DNA of 64,000 nucleotides from Maridesulfovibrio sp. (GCF_963676065.1 NZ_OY780933.1:1221001-1285000); one strand, 5' to 3'. Numbered from the stretch's first letter, positions 53,495 through 63,468 are shown. Translations and numbers: made by a program. The notes: a model not told the origin generated them from the letters alone.

Positions 53495-53704
53495 ATGCCG
53501 ATTTATGAATACAAATGTAATGTGTGCGGGCATGAATTCGAGGAACTGGTCCTTTCATCCTGCGCCGAGAGCCCGGTTTGTCCTGAATGCAAAAGCCCGG
53601 AAACCGAGAAGCAGCTCTCCTCGTTCAGTTCAGGAGCTTCTTTTGAGGACCCGATGCCTTCCATTCCTCCGTCAGGAGGATGTGGCAGTTCAGGATTCAG
53701 CTGA
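53495..53704 (+). CDS. FmdB-family zinc ribbon protein
   Basis: A 69-residue protein beginning [18 protein letters not shown], the family signature, with two C-x2-C pairs (CNVC, CPEC) that bind zinc. A Ser/Gly-rich tail follows ([10 protein letters not shown]), as in many family members. GGAGG at 53480-53484 lies 10 nt before the ATG. Some members are named after a regulator of formamidase/acetamidase, but the role is not generally known. It directly follows the probable selenoprotein (3-bp gap). A small hairpin TCTTCC/GGAAGA lies at 53715-53730. Confidence 0.9.
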   Translation: MPIYEYKCNVCGHEFEELVLSSCAESPVCPECKSPETEKQLSSFSSGASFEDPMPSIPPSGGCGSSGFS

Positions 53705-53742
53705 GGTTAGCAACTCTTCCGGTCGGAAGATTGATAAAAGAA

Positions 53743-53778
53743 AACCCCGGTCCAATTGGGCCGGGGTTATTTATTTTT
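53743..53778. terminator. Bidirectional terminator after FmdB gene
   Basis: AACCCCGG (53743-53750) pairs with CCGGGGTT (53761-53768), with an A-run before and ATTTATTTTT after. It separates convergent genes. Confidence 0.88.
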
Positions 53779-55447
53779 ACTGGTAAGTCTGGCGCATGTT
53801 GTCGATTAAAACTTTTAACCGGCAGTCATAGGTATGTTCAGCGAGGATTCTTTTGCGGGCGGCTTTAACTATCTGCTGTCTGGCCGGTTCGTCGTTCAGG
53901 TATTTTTCTACCAGCTGTGGTATTTCCTGCGGGGAATTGTACACGGCTATCTCTTTGCCCGGCTCGAACAGCTTTTCCATCTGGTAGCGGTGGTCGGTTA
54001 GAATAAATCCATTACAGGCCGGAACATCAAAAACGCGCTGGTTGACCGCACCTTTCATCTGCTGGCTGGTGCAGTTGAAGTTGATTTTTGAACAGGGGTA
54101 GAAGCGAGGAAGATCGGTGTAATAGGAAAGTTCACGGTGGTATTCCCATGTGCTGTCATTCGGCAGCAGCTCTCCCCAGCCGTTGTCGCCCACGATAAGC
54201 GGGTTAAATTCGAGGGTCTGCTTTACGCAGGAAAGCCGGTACTCAAGTGTCGCCTGCCAGATGATCAGAGTTTCAAATGCCAGCTTACGGTGCGGGGTAA
54301 TCAGGTTTTCATATTCCGACAGCAGTTCGGGGTAGTCTGTTCCAAGAAATTTTAAAACCGAGTGTTCTCCGCTCTCTTCAAATGAATGTGCGATTTCTTT
54401 GTACTTTTCAGCCAGAACACCGGAAATACCTGAGGCTTCCAGCCGTTTGGCGGTTTTGTGGACCATGGAATTACCAACAAAGGAAATTTCCCGTGCCCAA
54501 CGGCTTTCCCCGCATCCTTTGGCGGGCAGGAATCTTGTCTGGTCTGTACCCAGTGGCAGATGGAAAATATGGCTGAAACCCATCTGGCTCAGCGAATCCA
54601 TGCGGTCGGCATCCCATGTGAATATGGCGGTGTTCGAGTCTGCCTGCGTTTGATAAAGCGGCAGGATGAGCATGGGGTTATCCACAAACCATGAAGCCAG
54701 CGGCAATTTGTATTTATGGAGCAGGGTATTTAGAACCCCTTCCTGATCGACTCCCAGATGGTTGACCGTGAGTACGAAGTCAGGGCGGAAAGTATTTATA
54801 GCCGAGGAAATGCGGGACACAAAATGGTCCAGATCCATCTCTTTGGCATCCATGTTGATGAACATATGCGGCACGCCCTGGCGCTGGCAGGCGGCAACAA
54901 TCTCACCCATGAGGAAATATTGGCTGGTGAGAAGCAGTATTCTAGGTTTTACCTGCTTGAATTTGGGCCAGACCGGAAACTCTATGCTGACGTTTTCCTG
55001 TTCAAGATACAGAGCTTCCATTTGTGAATAGAAAGGGGATAGTCGAAGGTAAAAAGGGTTTTTCAGCAGTTGGATCTTTTTCCCAGAGTTTGCTTCCAGC
55101 TCCATGATGTGCCGGACTGCATTTTCCGGGGAACTGGCATTGATCCATATCAGATTATGGTTTTTACGAAGTTCTTCCTTTAACCCGCTGGCAGCTAGAA
55201 TCTCTTTTTCCTGATCAAGGATCAGCAGGGTGCGGTTCTGCTTTTCGAGTAATTTCAAGGCTGCCACGCCTATACCGGAGCCGACCAGCAGGGGGATTTT
55301 GTCTTCTTCGAGTTGTTCGGCTAGTTCCGCTTCCCTGCGAACTCCGTATTTGCCCCACATGTGCCTCTTCTTACCGTCCGCAATTATGCGGATATCGATG
55401 AGTTCATCATTTTCACGGACTGTTTCGGCAATGTATCTCGGGTGCAT
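53777..55447 (-). CDS. DUF3880/CgeB-like glycosyltransferase
   Basis: About 556 residues from ATG 55447, 10 bp after the motB stop and with ACAGG 5 nt upstream; the frame is open to TTG 55498 inside motB, where no ribosome site is seen. The middle carries a GT-B N-terminal domain with DUF3880 character (PRILLLTSQYFLMGEIV, ASWFVDNPMLILPLYQ, FTWDADRMDSL), and the C-terminus a Glyco_trans_1_2 domain (KINFNCTSQQMKGAVNQRVFDVPACNG split as KINFNC and VNQRVFDVPACNGFILTD). Such proteins often sit by flagellar or surface genes. As the last gene after motAB, flagellar glycosylation is a reasonable inference. Confidence 0.8.
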   Translation of the reverse strand: MHPRYIAETVRENDELIDIRIIADGKKRHMWGKYGVRREAELAEQLEEDKIPLLVGSGIGVAALKLLEKQNRTLLILDQEKEILAASGLKEELRKNHNLIWINASSPENAVRHIMELEANSGKKIQLLKNPFYLRLSPFYSQMEALYLEQENVSIEFPVWPKFKQVKPRILLLTSQYFLMGEIVAACQRQGVPHMFINMDAKEMDLDHFVSRISSAINTFRPDFVLTVNHLGVDQEGVLNTLLHKYKLPLASWFVDNPMLILPLYQTQADSNTAIFTWDADRMDSLSQMGFSHIFHLPLGTDQTRFLPAKGCGESRWAREISFVGNSMVHKTAKRLEASGISGVLAEKYKEIAHSFEESGEHSVLKFLGTDYPELLSEYENLITPHRKLAFETLIIWQATLEYRLSCVKQTLEFNPLIVGDNGWGELLPNDSTWEYHRELSYYTDLPRFYPCSKINFNCTSQQMKGAVNQRVFDVPACNGFILTDHRYQMEKLFEPGKEIAVYNSPQEIPQLVEKYLNDEPARQQIVKAARKRILAEHTYDCRLKVLIDNMRQTYQ

Positions 55448-55457
55448 AAGAACCTGT

Positions 55458-56204
55458 CTACCACGAATCTCGGGCTGGTTTATGGTAAAAAAATTCAAGT
55501 CTGCGGTTTTTACGTCTATTTGCCGGAGTGTCGTTTTTTACCAGTGGCTGGGTGTCGGCATAGCCCACTGCTTTCAGCCTTTTGGGCGCTATGCCCCCTT
55601 TTTCAACTATATAGCGCAGGGCGCTGGCAGCTCTGGCTGAAGAAAGCTCCCAGTTTGTGGGAAATTTACGGGAATGTACTTCCTTGTTGTCCGTGTGCCC
55701 TCGAACTACTAGATTGTAGTTGTGGTCCTTTAGAATACTGATAACTTTGTCCAGTACTTTGTAGGCATCCGGTGTGAGTTTTGCCGTTCCCGGATGAAAT
55801 AGGGCAGCCGAGTCTGTGCTGACCAGAACTCCGTCCTGATCCGCTTTTACACCGGATGATTTGCGGGTGGCGTCTTCTTCATCCAGCAGGGCCTTGATGC
55901 GCAGAACCAGTCCCAGCAACCGTTTGTCGTTGCTGTCCATCTTAACTTCTTTGCGTTTGAGATCCGATGGAGTGAGCGCAAGGTAGTCCGCTTCCTGCCG
56001 TTCTATATTTACCCCGAAAGCATCCTTTAGCGAGCCGAGCAGTTCCTTGAATTTTTCAAGGTCGTTGTTCGCAAATGAAAGCAGCAGCACAAAAAAGCAG
56101 AGTAGTAGAGTTACCATATCCGCGAATGTGGCCATCCACGGGGGAAGCCCTTCTTCCGGCGGCGGTTCAGTATTCTTGGGTTTGATGATTACTACTTTTG
56201 CCAT
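55458..56204 (-). CDS. motB: Flagellar stator protein MotB
   Basis: A 248-residue protein. PPWMATFADMVTLLLCFF carries the ion-binding D29 in its membrane segment; the OmpA-like domain follows (RGHTDNKEV, NWELSSARAASALRYI, ANRRKNRRLEFFY), anchoring the stator to peptidoglycan. It is 15 bp after motA, the normal pairing. Compared with the orphan copy at 12127 it has almost the same layout and close sequence through the membrane segment. Na+ or H+ use cannot be decided by sight, although a PomA-like MotA and a marine host favour Na+. Confidence 0.94.
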   Translation of the reverse strand: MAKVVIIKPKNTEPPPEEGLPPWMATFADMVTLLLCFFVLLLSFANNDLEKFKELLGSLKDAFGVNIERQEADYLALTPSDLKRKEVKMDSNDKRLLGLVLRIKALLDEEDATRKSSGVKADQDGVLVSTDSAALFHPGTAKLTPDAYKVLDKVISILKDHNYNLVVRGHTDNKEVHSRKFPTNWELSSARAASALRYIVEKGGIAPKRLKAVGYADTQPLVKNDTPANRRKNRRLEFFYHKPARDSW

Positions 56205-56219
56205 TCCGCGTTCCGTTGA

Positions 56220-56975
56220 TTATGCCGAGGCATCACGCAGGCCGGGAGAGAGGAAGGCCTGTAGTTTTTCCTTTACAATGGAGGGATGTTCCCCTTTTTG
56301 GATAGAGACGACTCCTTCGACCATGATTTCCATGTAGGAAGCTTCCTCAAGTGAACGCTCTGAAAGCTTGGTGGCCAGAGGCAGGAATACAACGTTAGCC
56401 AGAACCGATCCGTAAAGGGTAGTCAGCAAAGCAACCGCCATTGCCGGGCCGATTGCGTCAGGATCACTCAGGTTTGAGAGCATCTGCACCAGACCTATCA
56501 ATGTTCCGATCATTCCGAATGCCGGGGCCATGGCTCCCATTCCCTTCATGACTCCCTGTCCTTGAAAGTGCCTTTTTTTCATGGCGTCAATCTCGATTTC
56601 CATGATGGCCCGGACAAGATCTCCGTCTGTACCGTCTGCAACCAGGATAATCCCTTTTTTCAGGTATTCATCATCGATGGCAACCTTTTCTAGGGCAACG
56701 AGGCTTTCCTTTCTCGCAGTCTCGGCAAGGGCAACAATCTGGTCGATCATTACCTTGGGGTCTTCTGATTTGGAGAAGAAACCCTTAAGGGCAATTTTGA
56801 AAGATTTGAGAACAACACCCATGGGAAACATGATAAACGCCGAGGCAAAAGTACCTCCCACAACTACTACAAGGGAAGGGGGATCGATAAATCCGCCAAC
56901 ATTACCGCCCATGACAATAGTTGCTATGATAAGGCCGAAGCCGCCGACAATTCCTATTAAAGTTGCAATATCCAT
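56220..56975 (-). CDS. motA: Flagellar stator protein MotA (PomA-like)
   Basis: A 251-residue protein with four membrane segments: about 2-22, 33-55, 148-170 and 180-205. The stator motif is FGMIGTLIGLVQML, and the cytoplasmic loop has the charged region that meets FliG (EKVAIDDEYLKKGI, AIMEIEIDAMKKRH). Length fits the PomA/MotP subfamily, often sodium-driven. It is 7 bp after the FapA-like gene and upstream of motB. Confidence 0.94.
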   Translation of the reverse strand: MDIATLIGIVGGFGLIIATIVMGGNVGGFIDPPSLVVVVGGTFASAFIMFPMGVVLKSFKIALKGFFSKSEDPKVMIDQIVALAETARKESLVALEKVAIDDEYLKKGIILVADGTDGDLVRAIMEIEIDAMKKRHFQGQGVMKGMGAMAPAFGMIGTLIGLVQMLSNLSDPDAIGPAMAVALLTTLYGSVLANVVFLPLATKLSERSLEEASYMEIMVEGVVSIQKGEHPSIVKEKLQAFLSPGLRDASA

Positions 56976-56982
56976 ACGCGCT

Positions 56983-58095
56983 CTATTTATTTAATGCGGG
57001 AGATCCCATCTTTATTTCATCGTTTTCGTAATAGAAAAAAACATTTTCCAAGGGTTCATTTATCTGCATGTAGGCCGGGCCGATGCTTATCTCCACCCCC
57101 GATTTTATAACACCATGAACCATAATTCTACAATTTTCCAATTTTTCAGTCTGCTGAATTTTTTCCCACAACTGCTTCTTTTTGGCTTTTAAAAAACGAA
57201 TTTTCATTTCACATTTTTCGATTTTTTGCGTGAACTCAGCAGTTGTAGATGCACCGTTTGTCATTAATTTCTGGAGTTGACGGGTTTCGTCCTCCAGCAC
57301 TGAAATTTGTGTGGAAATCTTATCAATTTGAAGGAGCAGGGCCGGATTGTAGCCTACCACTATCTGTGATGCTGCGCTAAGTCCACCGCCCAGTTGTTCG
57401 CCGATAAATACAATCTGATCACTGTAGCACTTGCCGCCAGCGAAGCGTCCTTTGACTGCGAATTTCCCTTCGCAATAGACTGTAGTATGCATACAGTTTT
57501 TATCAATGATAATATTGCCGCTGCTGACAAGTGTGGCGTTTTCGCAAAAACCGGTCCGCAATGTTCCTTTTGCTTCAACGGTTCCCTTACTATTACCTTT
57601 GATTCCACCGTCACATTTGAGGAATCCCGCCGCATGTACGTTAGCCTGCTCTATGACGCCCTTTACGTTGATGTTGTTCGCTTTTACATCAAGTCCGGAT
57701 TTTATAGAACCGTGCACGACCATATCACCCACGAAAAAAATGTTTCCGGTGGAGAGATTTACGTCCCCGCGCACATTAAGCAGCTCCTTCACGGTGATAA
57801 GGCCTTCTTCGTTGTAGAAGACGTAGCCGTTGCGGGTAGCGATCAATTGATCCGTATTATCGGGATTAACTTTTGTATTCGGGCCTCTGGGAAATGTTTT
57901 TGTGGGGAAGTGCCGAAGACCCATACCGCATGAGCCTTCGTCTTCGGTCTCCTGCCACTGCGCGAGAACCTGCCCGACAATGACACTTTGTACATAGCCC
58001 ATGTTATAATAATCAACGCTTCCGTCGTTTTTCTCCACCGGTCTTAGGTGCGTGTAGTCGAAATCAGGATCAAAATAGTGCTTTAGACAGGGCAT
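56983..58095 (-). CDS. FapA-like (DUF342) protein
   Basis: A 370-residue protein. The central part (about 105-245) is a right-handed beta-helix-like region (VRGDVNLSTGNIFFVGDMVV, GSIKSGLDVKANNINVKGVI) typical of FapA/DUF342. A coiled-coil stretch follows (LLLQIDKISTQISVLEDETR), then a C-terminal strand region (RIMVHGVIKSGVEISIGPAY). FapA in other bacteria acts in polar flagellar placement and in signalling by binding kinases. Position between a STAS protein and motA supports a flagellar or polar role. Confidence 0.82.
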   Translation of the reverse strand: MPCLKHYFDPDFDYTHLRPVEKNDGSVDYYNMGYVQSVIVGQVLAQWQETEDEGSCGMGLRHFPTKTFPRGPNTKVNPDNTDQLIATRNGYVFYNEEGLITVKELLNVRGDVNLSTGNIFFVGDMVVHGSIKSGLDVKANNINVKGVIEQANVHAAGFLKCDGGIKGNSKGTVEAKGTLRTGFCENATLVSSGNIIIDKNCMHTTVYCEGKFAVKGRFAGGKCYSDQIVFIGEQLGGGLSAASQIVVGYNPALLLQIDKISTQISVLEDETRQLQKLMTNGASTTAEFTQKIEKCEMKIRFLKAKKKQLWEKIQQTEKLENCRIMVHGVIKSGVEISIGPAYMQINEPLENVFFYYENDEIKMGSPALNK

Positions 58096-58124
58096 ATGGA
58101 TGCTCCGGTAAATACAGGTGGAGT

Positions 58125-58454
58125 TTAGGGAATTTCTCTTTCATCTTCAATTATGGTGAAGAAGGAAAGGAGTCTTACAAGTTCCAAAGTTTTGCAGATT
58201 TGTTCACTGGGACGCAGCAGGTACATGTTCTTATTGCTGCATTTAAGGCGTGAATTAAGCGAAACGAGGAATCCGATTCCCGAGCTGTCTAGAAAGCGGG
58301 CGTCTGAGAGATCGGCAACAACAGTTTCCACTTTAGGGGACTCACTGTCCTTTTCAATCTGCTCTTTATATTCGTATATGGTTTCAATGGTAACTTCTCT
58401 GCCGCATTTAAGGGTCAGAATTCCATCTTGTGTGCTGATTATTCCTTGTGCCAT
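58125..58454 (-). CDS. STAS-domain anti-sigma factor antagonist
   Basis: A 109-residue SpoIIAA/RsbV-type protein. VVADLSDARFLDSSGIGFLV holds the phosphorylated serine, S57. In partner switching the dephosphorylated form binds the kinase-type anti-sigma factor and frees its target. Its start overlaps the end of the RsbW-like gene by 16 bp. It is followed by the FapA-like gene at 29 bp. Confidence 0.92.
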   Translation of the reverse strand: MAQGIISTQDGILTLKCGREVTIETIYEYKEQIEKDSESPKVETVVADLSDARFLDSSGIGFLVSLNSRLKCSNKNMYLLRPSEQICKTLELVRLLSFFTIIEDEREIP

Positions 58455-58867
58455 TGATCTTCCTTTAACCTGCGGGTGAGTTTGATGATATTTTTCCCGT
58501 TTTCCTGAACCAGTTCAAAAGAGTCCATAAGTTCAGACATGATGAACATCCCCCGCCCGCCGACAGCTTCCGGTGAGGGCATGGAAAAGTCTATCGACTC
58601 GGAACAAAGTCCTTTGCCCCAATCCGCAATTTCAAGAATGATATGGTCTCCGGGATGGATAGTTATGGTGAGTTCCAGCCTGTTGCAGTCTTCATGTTTA
58701 TCGTAGGCGTGCCGGGCTACATTTGAGCATCCTTCGGTCAGAACAAGATCCATGTCGTGGAGAATGTTTTCATCTGCGATAAATTCTTTCAGAATGGTGA
58801 TTGCCTTGCGGGCTATTTCCCTGCTTTCTTCAGGGGTTGGAATCGCTTCCAGCACAAAGCGTTGCAT
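58439..58867 (-). CDS. RsbW-like anti-sigma factor / serine kinase
   Basis: A 142-residue GHKL-fold protein: LTEGCSNVARHAYD is the N box, EIADWGKGL the G1 box, and GGRGMFIMSELMD the G2 box. It should bind ATP, phosphorylate the STAS protein and sequester a target, usually a sigma factor. GGAGC precedes the ATG. It is the first gene of the operon that continues to motAB, so the target may instead be a flagellar component. Confidence 0.9.
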   Translation of the reverse strand: MQRFVLEAIPTPEESREIARKAITILKEFIADENILHDMDLVLTEGCSNVARHAYDKHEDCNRLELTITIHPGDHIILEIADWGKGLCSESIDFSMPSPEAVGGRGMFIMSELMDSFELVQENGKNIIKLTRRLKEDQWHKE

Positions 58868-59004
58868 GAATGCTCCATGTTTTCTGTCTGACGTATCTGC
58901 GTGTTTCGCCGGACGTTACGACTTTCTGGCTGCCTGTATTAATTTATTTTAATATACCTAATCCTCCCTTTTTCGCAAAGGAAGTCAAGATAAAAGCTGA
59001 AATT

Positions 59005-59472
59005 TTATATAAAATCCTCTGAATCCAGTATGATGGTAACCGGGCCCCAGTTTACGAAATCAACGTTCATCATTGCGCCAAACTGCCCTGTAGCTACTTT
59101 TGCGGGGGCTTTTGCTGTAACGTCCGCTACTAAACGATCAAATAGATCACTTGCCAATTGCGGCGCTGCGGCGTTGGTAAATGAAGGTCTGCGCCCCTTT
59201 TTACATGAAGCGTAAAGGGTAAACTGGGAAACCAGCAGCACATCGCCGCCGATATCATTAAGTGAAAGGTTCATGCGCCCTTCGTCATCCTCGAATATGC
59301 GCAGTCCAATCATCTTATCGATAAGAGTCTTCCAGACTTTAGAGTCCGGCAGATTTTCTGTGTCATTCTTACCGAATCCGGCCAGCACCATAAGCCCGGT
59401 GCCGATTTCGCCCACCACGCCGCCGTCTACTTCAACCTTACCGCCGCTAGTTCTCTGAATTACCAGCCTCAT
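59005..59472 (-). CDS. dtd: D-aminoacyl-tRNA deacylase
   Basis: A 155-residue enzyme. The catalytic SQFTL motif ([20 protein letters not shown]) and the C-terminal GPVTIIL (family NxGP[V/F]T) are both visible. It removes D-amino acids wrongly joined to tRNA, and also glycine from tRNA-Ala. It starts 2 bp after queD, which lies downstream of dnaE on the same strand. Confidence 0.95.
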   Translation of the reverse strand: MRLVIQRTSGGKVEVDGGVVGEIGTGLMVLAGFGKNDTENLPDSKVWKTLIDKMIGLRIFEDDEGRMNLSLNDIGGDVLLVSQFTLYASCKKGRRPSFTNAAAPQLASDLFDRLVADVTAKAPAKVATGQFGAMMNVDFVNWGPVTIILDSEDFI

Positions 59473-59474
59473 TT

Positions 59475-59861
59475 TTATTCCTCGCTGTAGGAGGCAACTG
59501 AGGATTCTTTTTCAGAAACAGAAGCGTAAACCATCTTTATATGTTCTGTCTCGACTCGTTTTTTCATCTCCTGATAGATGTAGCGGGCGATGTTTTCCGA
59601 AGAAGGATTGTGATGTTCAAAGTATTCGGTGCTGTTCAGGTGTTTATGATCGAGTGTTTCCAATACTTCGCTGAGTTCTTTTTTAAGTTCTTTAAAATCC
59701 ATAAGGATTTCAACTTTCGGATCGAGATGGCCGCCTTCGATTTCAACTTCTACACCGAAGTTGTGCCCGTGCATGTTCTCGCACTTTCCGCCGTAATTAC
59801 GGAGTTGATGGGCTGCACTGAAGTCCTTTTTTACTTTAAGTTTCCATTTACCTTTAGACAT
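59475..59861 (-). CDS. queD: 6-carboxytetrahydropterin synthase QueD
   Basis: A 128-residue enzyme of the PTPS family. DFSAAHQL gives the first zinc histidine, [15 protein letters not shown] the catalytic cysteine and the other two zinc histidines, and LDHKHLN plus [11 protein letters not shown] are further family motifs. It converts dihydroneopterin triphosphate in queuosine synthesis. The next gene is dtd at 2 bp. Confidence 0.95.
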   Translation of the reverse strand: MSKGKWKLKVKKDFSAAHQLRNYGGKCENMHGHNFGVEVEIEGGHLDPKVEILMDFKELKKELSEVLETLDHKHLNSTEYFEHHNPSSENIARYIYQEMKKRVETEHIKMVYASVSEKESSVASYSEE

Positions 59862-59940
59862 ATATTTTTCTCCATGAATTAATTTTGTTATTTAACTATT
59901 TTCTATGCGGGCTGAGCTTTCCGGCAGGGGGCTTAAACCG

Positions 59941-62900
59941 TTACTGCACTCTGGCCTTCCCGTTTCCGTTCTTACGCCACTGGTTGAATTCCTTCCAGAA
60001 GTCTCCGTTGGGGCGGATGTTGTAGCCGTGTCCCAGACGCATTGTACATATGGAGTCCGCTAGGAACAGTTGCAGCGTAACCGGGGCTGAGCCGGGGTAC
60101 CCCGCAAGAATTGCTTTAAGTTCGGCTATGCCGTCTTCGGTGCACAGGCTGTGATGAACTGAGAGCGGCACTGCTTCATGACAACCTGCCTGCGCGTTTT
60201 CCAGCGGAGAAATCGAATCAGCCATGACTTTGGATTCCGGCGGAGCTTCTTCCTGTCCTTCCTCGGGCGGGGGATTGTCCACTTTGCCTTTGACGAGCAA
60301 TGGTATGTCCTGTCCGAGGTACTGATGAACTTCTTCATAAGTTTTAGGGAAAATTATTAATTCTCCGGAACCGGTCATGTCTTCAATGGTCGCGAAGGCC
60401 ATTTTCTTGCCGCTTTTCTTGGTAATGATCTCTTTGAACCCGGTAATGATGACTCCCAGTTTTACCTGAGCTTCGTGGGGCATTTTCGGGCAATCTTCAA
60501 TGGTCTGCAAGCCCAGACGGCTCATTTCATTGCGGTAACAGAGCAGTGGATGGCAGGTCAGGTAGAAACCGAGTGCCTCTTTTTCAAGGCGCTGCATTTC
60601 CTTATCGTCCATTTCCGGCATGCTGAATTCTTCAAAGCTGACGGTTGCCGCTTCTTCAGATTCGCCTCCGCCGCCGAGCATATCCAGCATGTTGATCATG
60701 CCTGATTCTTTTTCCTTGTTCTTTTTCTGGCCGTAGGAAACAGCTTTATCCAGCGATGCGATCAGGCCGGAACGGGTCAGGCCCATGGAATCGAAAGCCC
60801 CGGCGCGGATCAGGTATTCGATTACCCGCTTGGTTACCCTGCGCAGGTTAACGCGGGTTACAAAGTCCACGAAATCCTTAAATTCTCCATTGGTCCGGCG
60901 TTCGGCCACAATTTCGTCGATAGCCTCTTCGCCGACATTTTTGATCCCGGCCATACCGTAAATGATGTCACCTTCGTACACTGAAAAACGAGCCACGCCG
61001 AGGTTGATATCCGGCTGGCGCACGGTAACGTCCATATCACGGCAGGCGTTGATGTACATGATGATTTTCTCGGTGTTGTTCATTTCAGTACTCATTAGAG
61101 CAGCCATGAATTCCACCGGGAAATGAGCCTTGAGGTAGGCTGTGTAATAGGAGATCAGCGCGTAAGCCGCGGAATGCGATTTGTTGAAACCGTAGGCCGC
61201 GAACTGTTCCATCAAGTCGAAGATGGCGTTGGCGGTTTCTTCGGGAATTTCGTTTTCCCGTGCCCCTTCAAGGAATCTAACCCTGTGCTTGGCCATTTCT
61301 TCCGGGATTTTCTTACCCATGGCCCTGCGGAGCAGGTCACCCTCACCGAGAGAGTAGTTGGCGATGGTCATTGCCGCGCCCATAACCTGTTCCTGATAGA
61401 CGATGACCCCGTAAGTCGGCGCTAGACTGGGTTCAAGGGTCGGCCAGAGGTAGGAAACTTCGATTTCGCCGTGTTTACGCTTAATGAATTCATCAACCAT
61501 ACCGGAACCCAGAGGACCCGGACGGTACAGGGCGAGCATAGCGATGATGTCTTCAAAGCAACTGGGCCGGAGCATGCGCAGGTATTTACGCATGCCGGAC
61601 GATTCAACCTGAAAAACTCCGTCAGTATCACCTTTGCAGAAAATATCGAAAGCTGCCGGGTCATCAAGGGCAAGTGTGTCCAGATCCGGGGCTTTTTTAC
61701 CCTGCAGGCGGATAATATCGAGACAGTCCTCGATAACTGTCATGGTACGCAGTCCCAGAAAGTCGAACTTGATTAAGCCGACTTTTTCGACTTTTTTCAT
61801 GTCGTACTGGGTCACGATTTCGCCCTTTTTACCTTTATAGAGGGGCAGGTAATCGGTCATGGGCTTGTCGGAGATAACGACTCCGGCCGCATGGGTTGAA
61901 GCATGGCGGGACATGCCTTCCAGACGGGTGGCGATGTCCATGAGTTTTTCGATTTTGGGATTGGTATCAACCATGTTCTGCAGTTCCGGGATCGCCTTGA
62001 CCGCGTTGGGCACGGTTATCTTGGCCTTCTTGACTCCCAGTCCCTGGGCGATAACAGCCGGGTCGTCCGGTACTAGCTTGGCGATGGGATCGGTCTCGGA
62101 AAAATGCATGCCCATGGCTCTGCCCACGTCCTTGATTACCGCCTTGGTCTTCATGGTTCCGTAAGTGGTGATCTGGGCTACGTGGTCTCGTCCGTATTTT
62201 TCGGAGCAGTATTTAACTACCTCAAGACGTCGGCGTTCACAGAAGTCGACGTCAATATCAGGCATTGAGATACGTTCAACATTAAGAAATCTTTCAAAAA
62301 GAAGATCGTATGGAATAGGATCGAGGTTGGTAATCCTTAATGACCATGCAACGATTGAACCCGCTGCCGAACCACGACCCGGTCCTACCGGAATGCGGTT
62401 ATCTTTTGCCCAGTTGATGAAATCCTGAACGATGAGGAAGTATGCCGGGAATCCCATTTCATTAATGACGCCCAGCTCGTAATCTAGACGTGCCCAGTAT
62501 TTATCTTCATCTATTTCATAGGGGGCGTTTTCAATACGTTTTTTCAGGCCTTCCTTGCAGAGCCGCACGAACTCGGTCTCAATAGTCATGCCCTCGGGAA
62601 GCTCGTATTCCGGGAAGTAGTAGTTGCCCAGCTCAATTTCGAGATTGCACATCTCGGCAATCTTTTGAGTGTTGGCAATTGCCTCCGGAACATGGGCAAA
62701 ATACTCTTCAAACTCTTCCTGCGGCTTGAAGTAAAGTTGGTCGGTCTCCATACGAAACCGTTTTTCTGCGTCGACCGTAGTCTGGGTCTGGATGCAGAGC
62801 AACAGATCGTGAGCTTCGTAGTCATCTTTGGTTAGATAATGGCAGTCGTTAGTGGCAACCAGCGGCAGTCCGGTCCTCTCAGCGCATTTATAGAGCAGTT

Positions 62901-63468
62901 CATTAAGATTGTCCTGATCTTTAAGACCGTTCGCCTGCACTTCAAGGTAGAAATTGCCGGGGAAGATTTTAGCATATTCCCGGGCCATCTCCACTCCTGC
63001 ATCAAGCCCTTCATTTATCAGGACGCGGGGAACCTCTCCGGCGAGGCAGGCGGAAAGAGCAATTACGCCTTCGCTATATTTATTAAGCAGATATTTGCTG
63101 ACTCGCGGTTTGTAATGGAATCCTTCAAGAAAACCCAACGAGCAGAGCTTGATTATGTTTTTGTAGCCCTGCTGATTTTTTGCCAGCAACACAAGGTGGA
63201 AGCGTCCTTTCTTACTCTTTTCGGTATGGGCAAGCTCATCATCTACATCACCGGGAGCCACATAGACCTCGCAGCCGATAATAGGCTTGATACCCATGTC
63301 CATAGCGGTCATATAGAAGTTAACAGCTCCGAACATGGAGCCGTGGTCGGTAATGGCCACTGCTGGCATGCCGAAGTCTTTGGCCTGCTGGCATAGGTCT
63401 TTGATGCGGATTGCGCCGTCCAGCAGACTGTACTCAGTATGGACGTGCAGATGAACGAATTCTGACAT
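59941..63468 (-). CDS. dnaE: DNA polymerase III alpha subunit
   Basis: A 1175-residue replicative polymerase, normal length. It opens with the PHP domain (HLHVHTEYSLLDGAIRI). The palm holds GPGRGSAAGSIVAW near residue 360 and MPDIDVDFCERRR near 405, with the catalytic aspartates. YRPGPLGSGMVDEFI, YGVIVYQEQVM and YGFNKSHSAAYALISY follow. The C-terminal OB domain has VKLGVIITGFKEIITKKSGK. AGGA precedes the ATG. It is followed by queD and dtd. Confidence 0.98.
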   Translation of the reverse strand: MSEFVHLHVHTEYSLLDGAIRIKDLCQQAKDFGMPAVAITDHGSMFGAVNFYMTAMDMGIKPIIGCEVYVAPGDVDDELAHTEKSKKGRFHLVLLAKNQQGYKNIIKLCSLGFLEGFHYKPRVSKYLLNKYSEGVIALSACLAGEVPRVLINEGLDAGVEMAREYAKIFPGNFYLEVQANGLKDQDNLNELLYKCAERTGLPLVATNDCHYLTKDDYEAHDLLLCIQTQTTVDAEKRFRMETDQLYFKPQEEFEEYFAHVPEAIANTQKIAEMCNLEIELGNYYFPEYELPEGMTIETEFVRLCKEGLKKRIENAPYEIDEDKYWARLDYELGVINEMGFPAYFLIVQDFINWAKDNRIPVGPGRGSAAGSIVAWSLRITNLDPIPYDLLFERFLNVERISMPDIDVDFCERRRLEVVKYCSEKYGRDHVAQITTYGTMKTKAVIKDVGRAMGMHFSETDPIAKLVPDDPAVIAQGLGVKKAKITVPNAVKAIPELQNMVDTNPKIEKLMDIATRLEGMSRHASTHAAGVVISDKPMTDYLPLYKGKKGEIVTQYDMKKVEKVGLIKFDFLGLRTMTVIEDCLDIIRLQGKKAPDLDTLALDDPAAFDIFCKGDTDGVFQVESSGMRKYLRMLRPSCFEDIIAMLALYRPGPLGSGMVDEFIKRKHGEIEVSYLWPTLEPSLAPTYGVIVYQEQVMGAAMTIANYSLGEGDLLRRAMGKKIPEEMAKHRVRFLEGARENEIPEETANAIFDLMEQFAAYGFNKSHSAAYALISYYTAYLKAHFPVEFMAALMSTEMNNTEKIIMYINACRDMDVTVRQPDINLGVARFSVYEGDIIYGMAGIKNVGEEAIDEIVAERRTNGEFKDFVDFVTRVNLRRVTKRVIEYLIRAGAFDSMGLTRSGLIASLDKAVSYGQKKNKEKESGMINMLDMLGGGGESEEAATVSFEEFSMPEMDDKEMQRLEKEALGFYLTCHPLLCYRNEMSRLGLQTIEDCPKMPHEAQVKLGVIITGFKEIITKKSGKKMAFATIEDMTGSGELIIFPKTYEEVHQYLGQDIPLLVKGKVDNPPPEEGQEEAPPESKVMADSISPLENAQAGCHEAVPLSVHHSLCTEDGIAELKAILAGYPGSAPVTLQLFLADSICTMRLGHGYNIRPNGDFWKEFNQWRKNGNGKARVQ

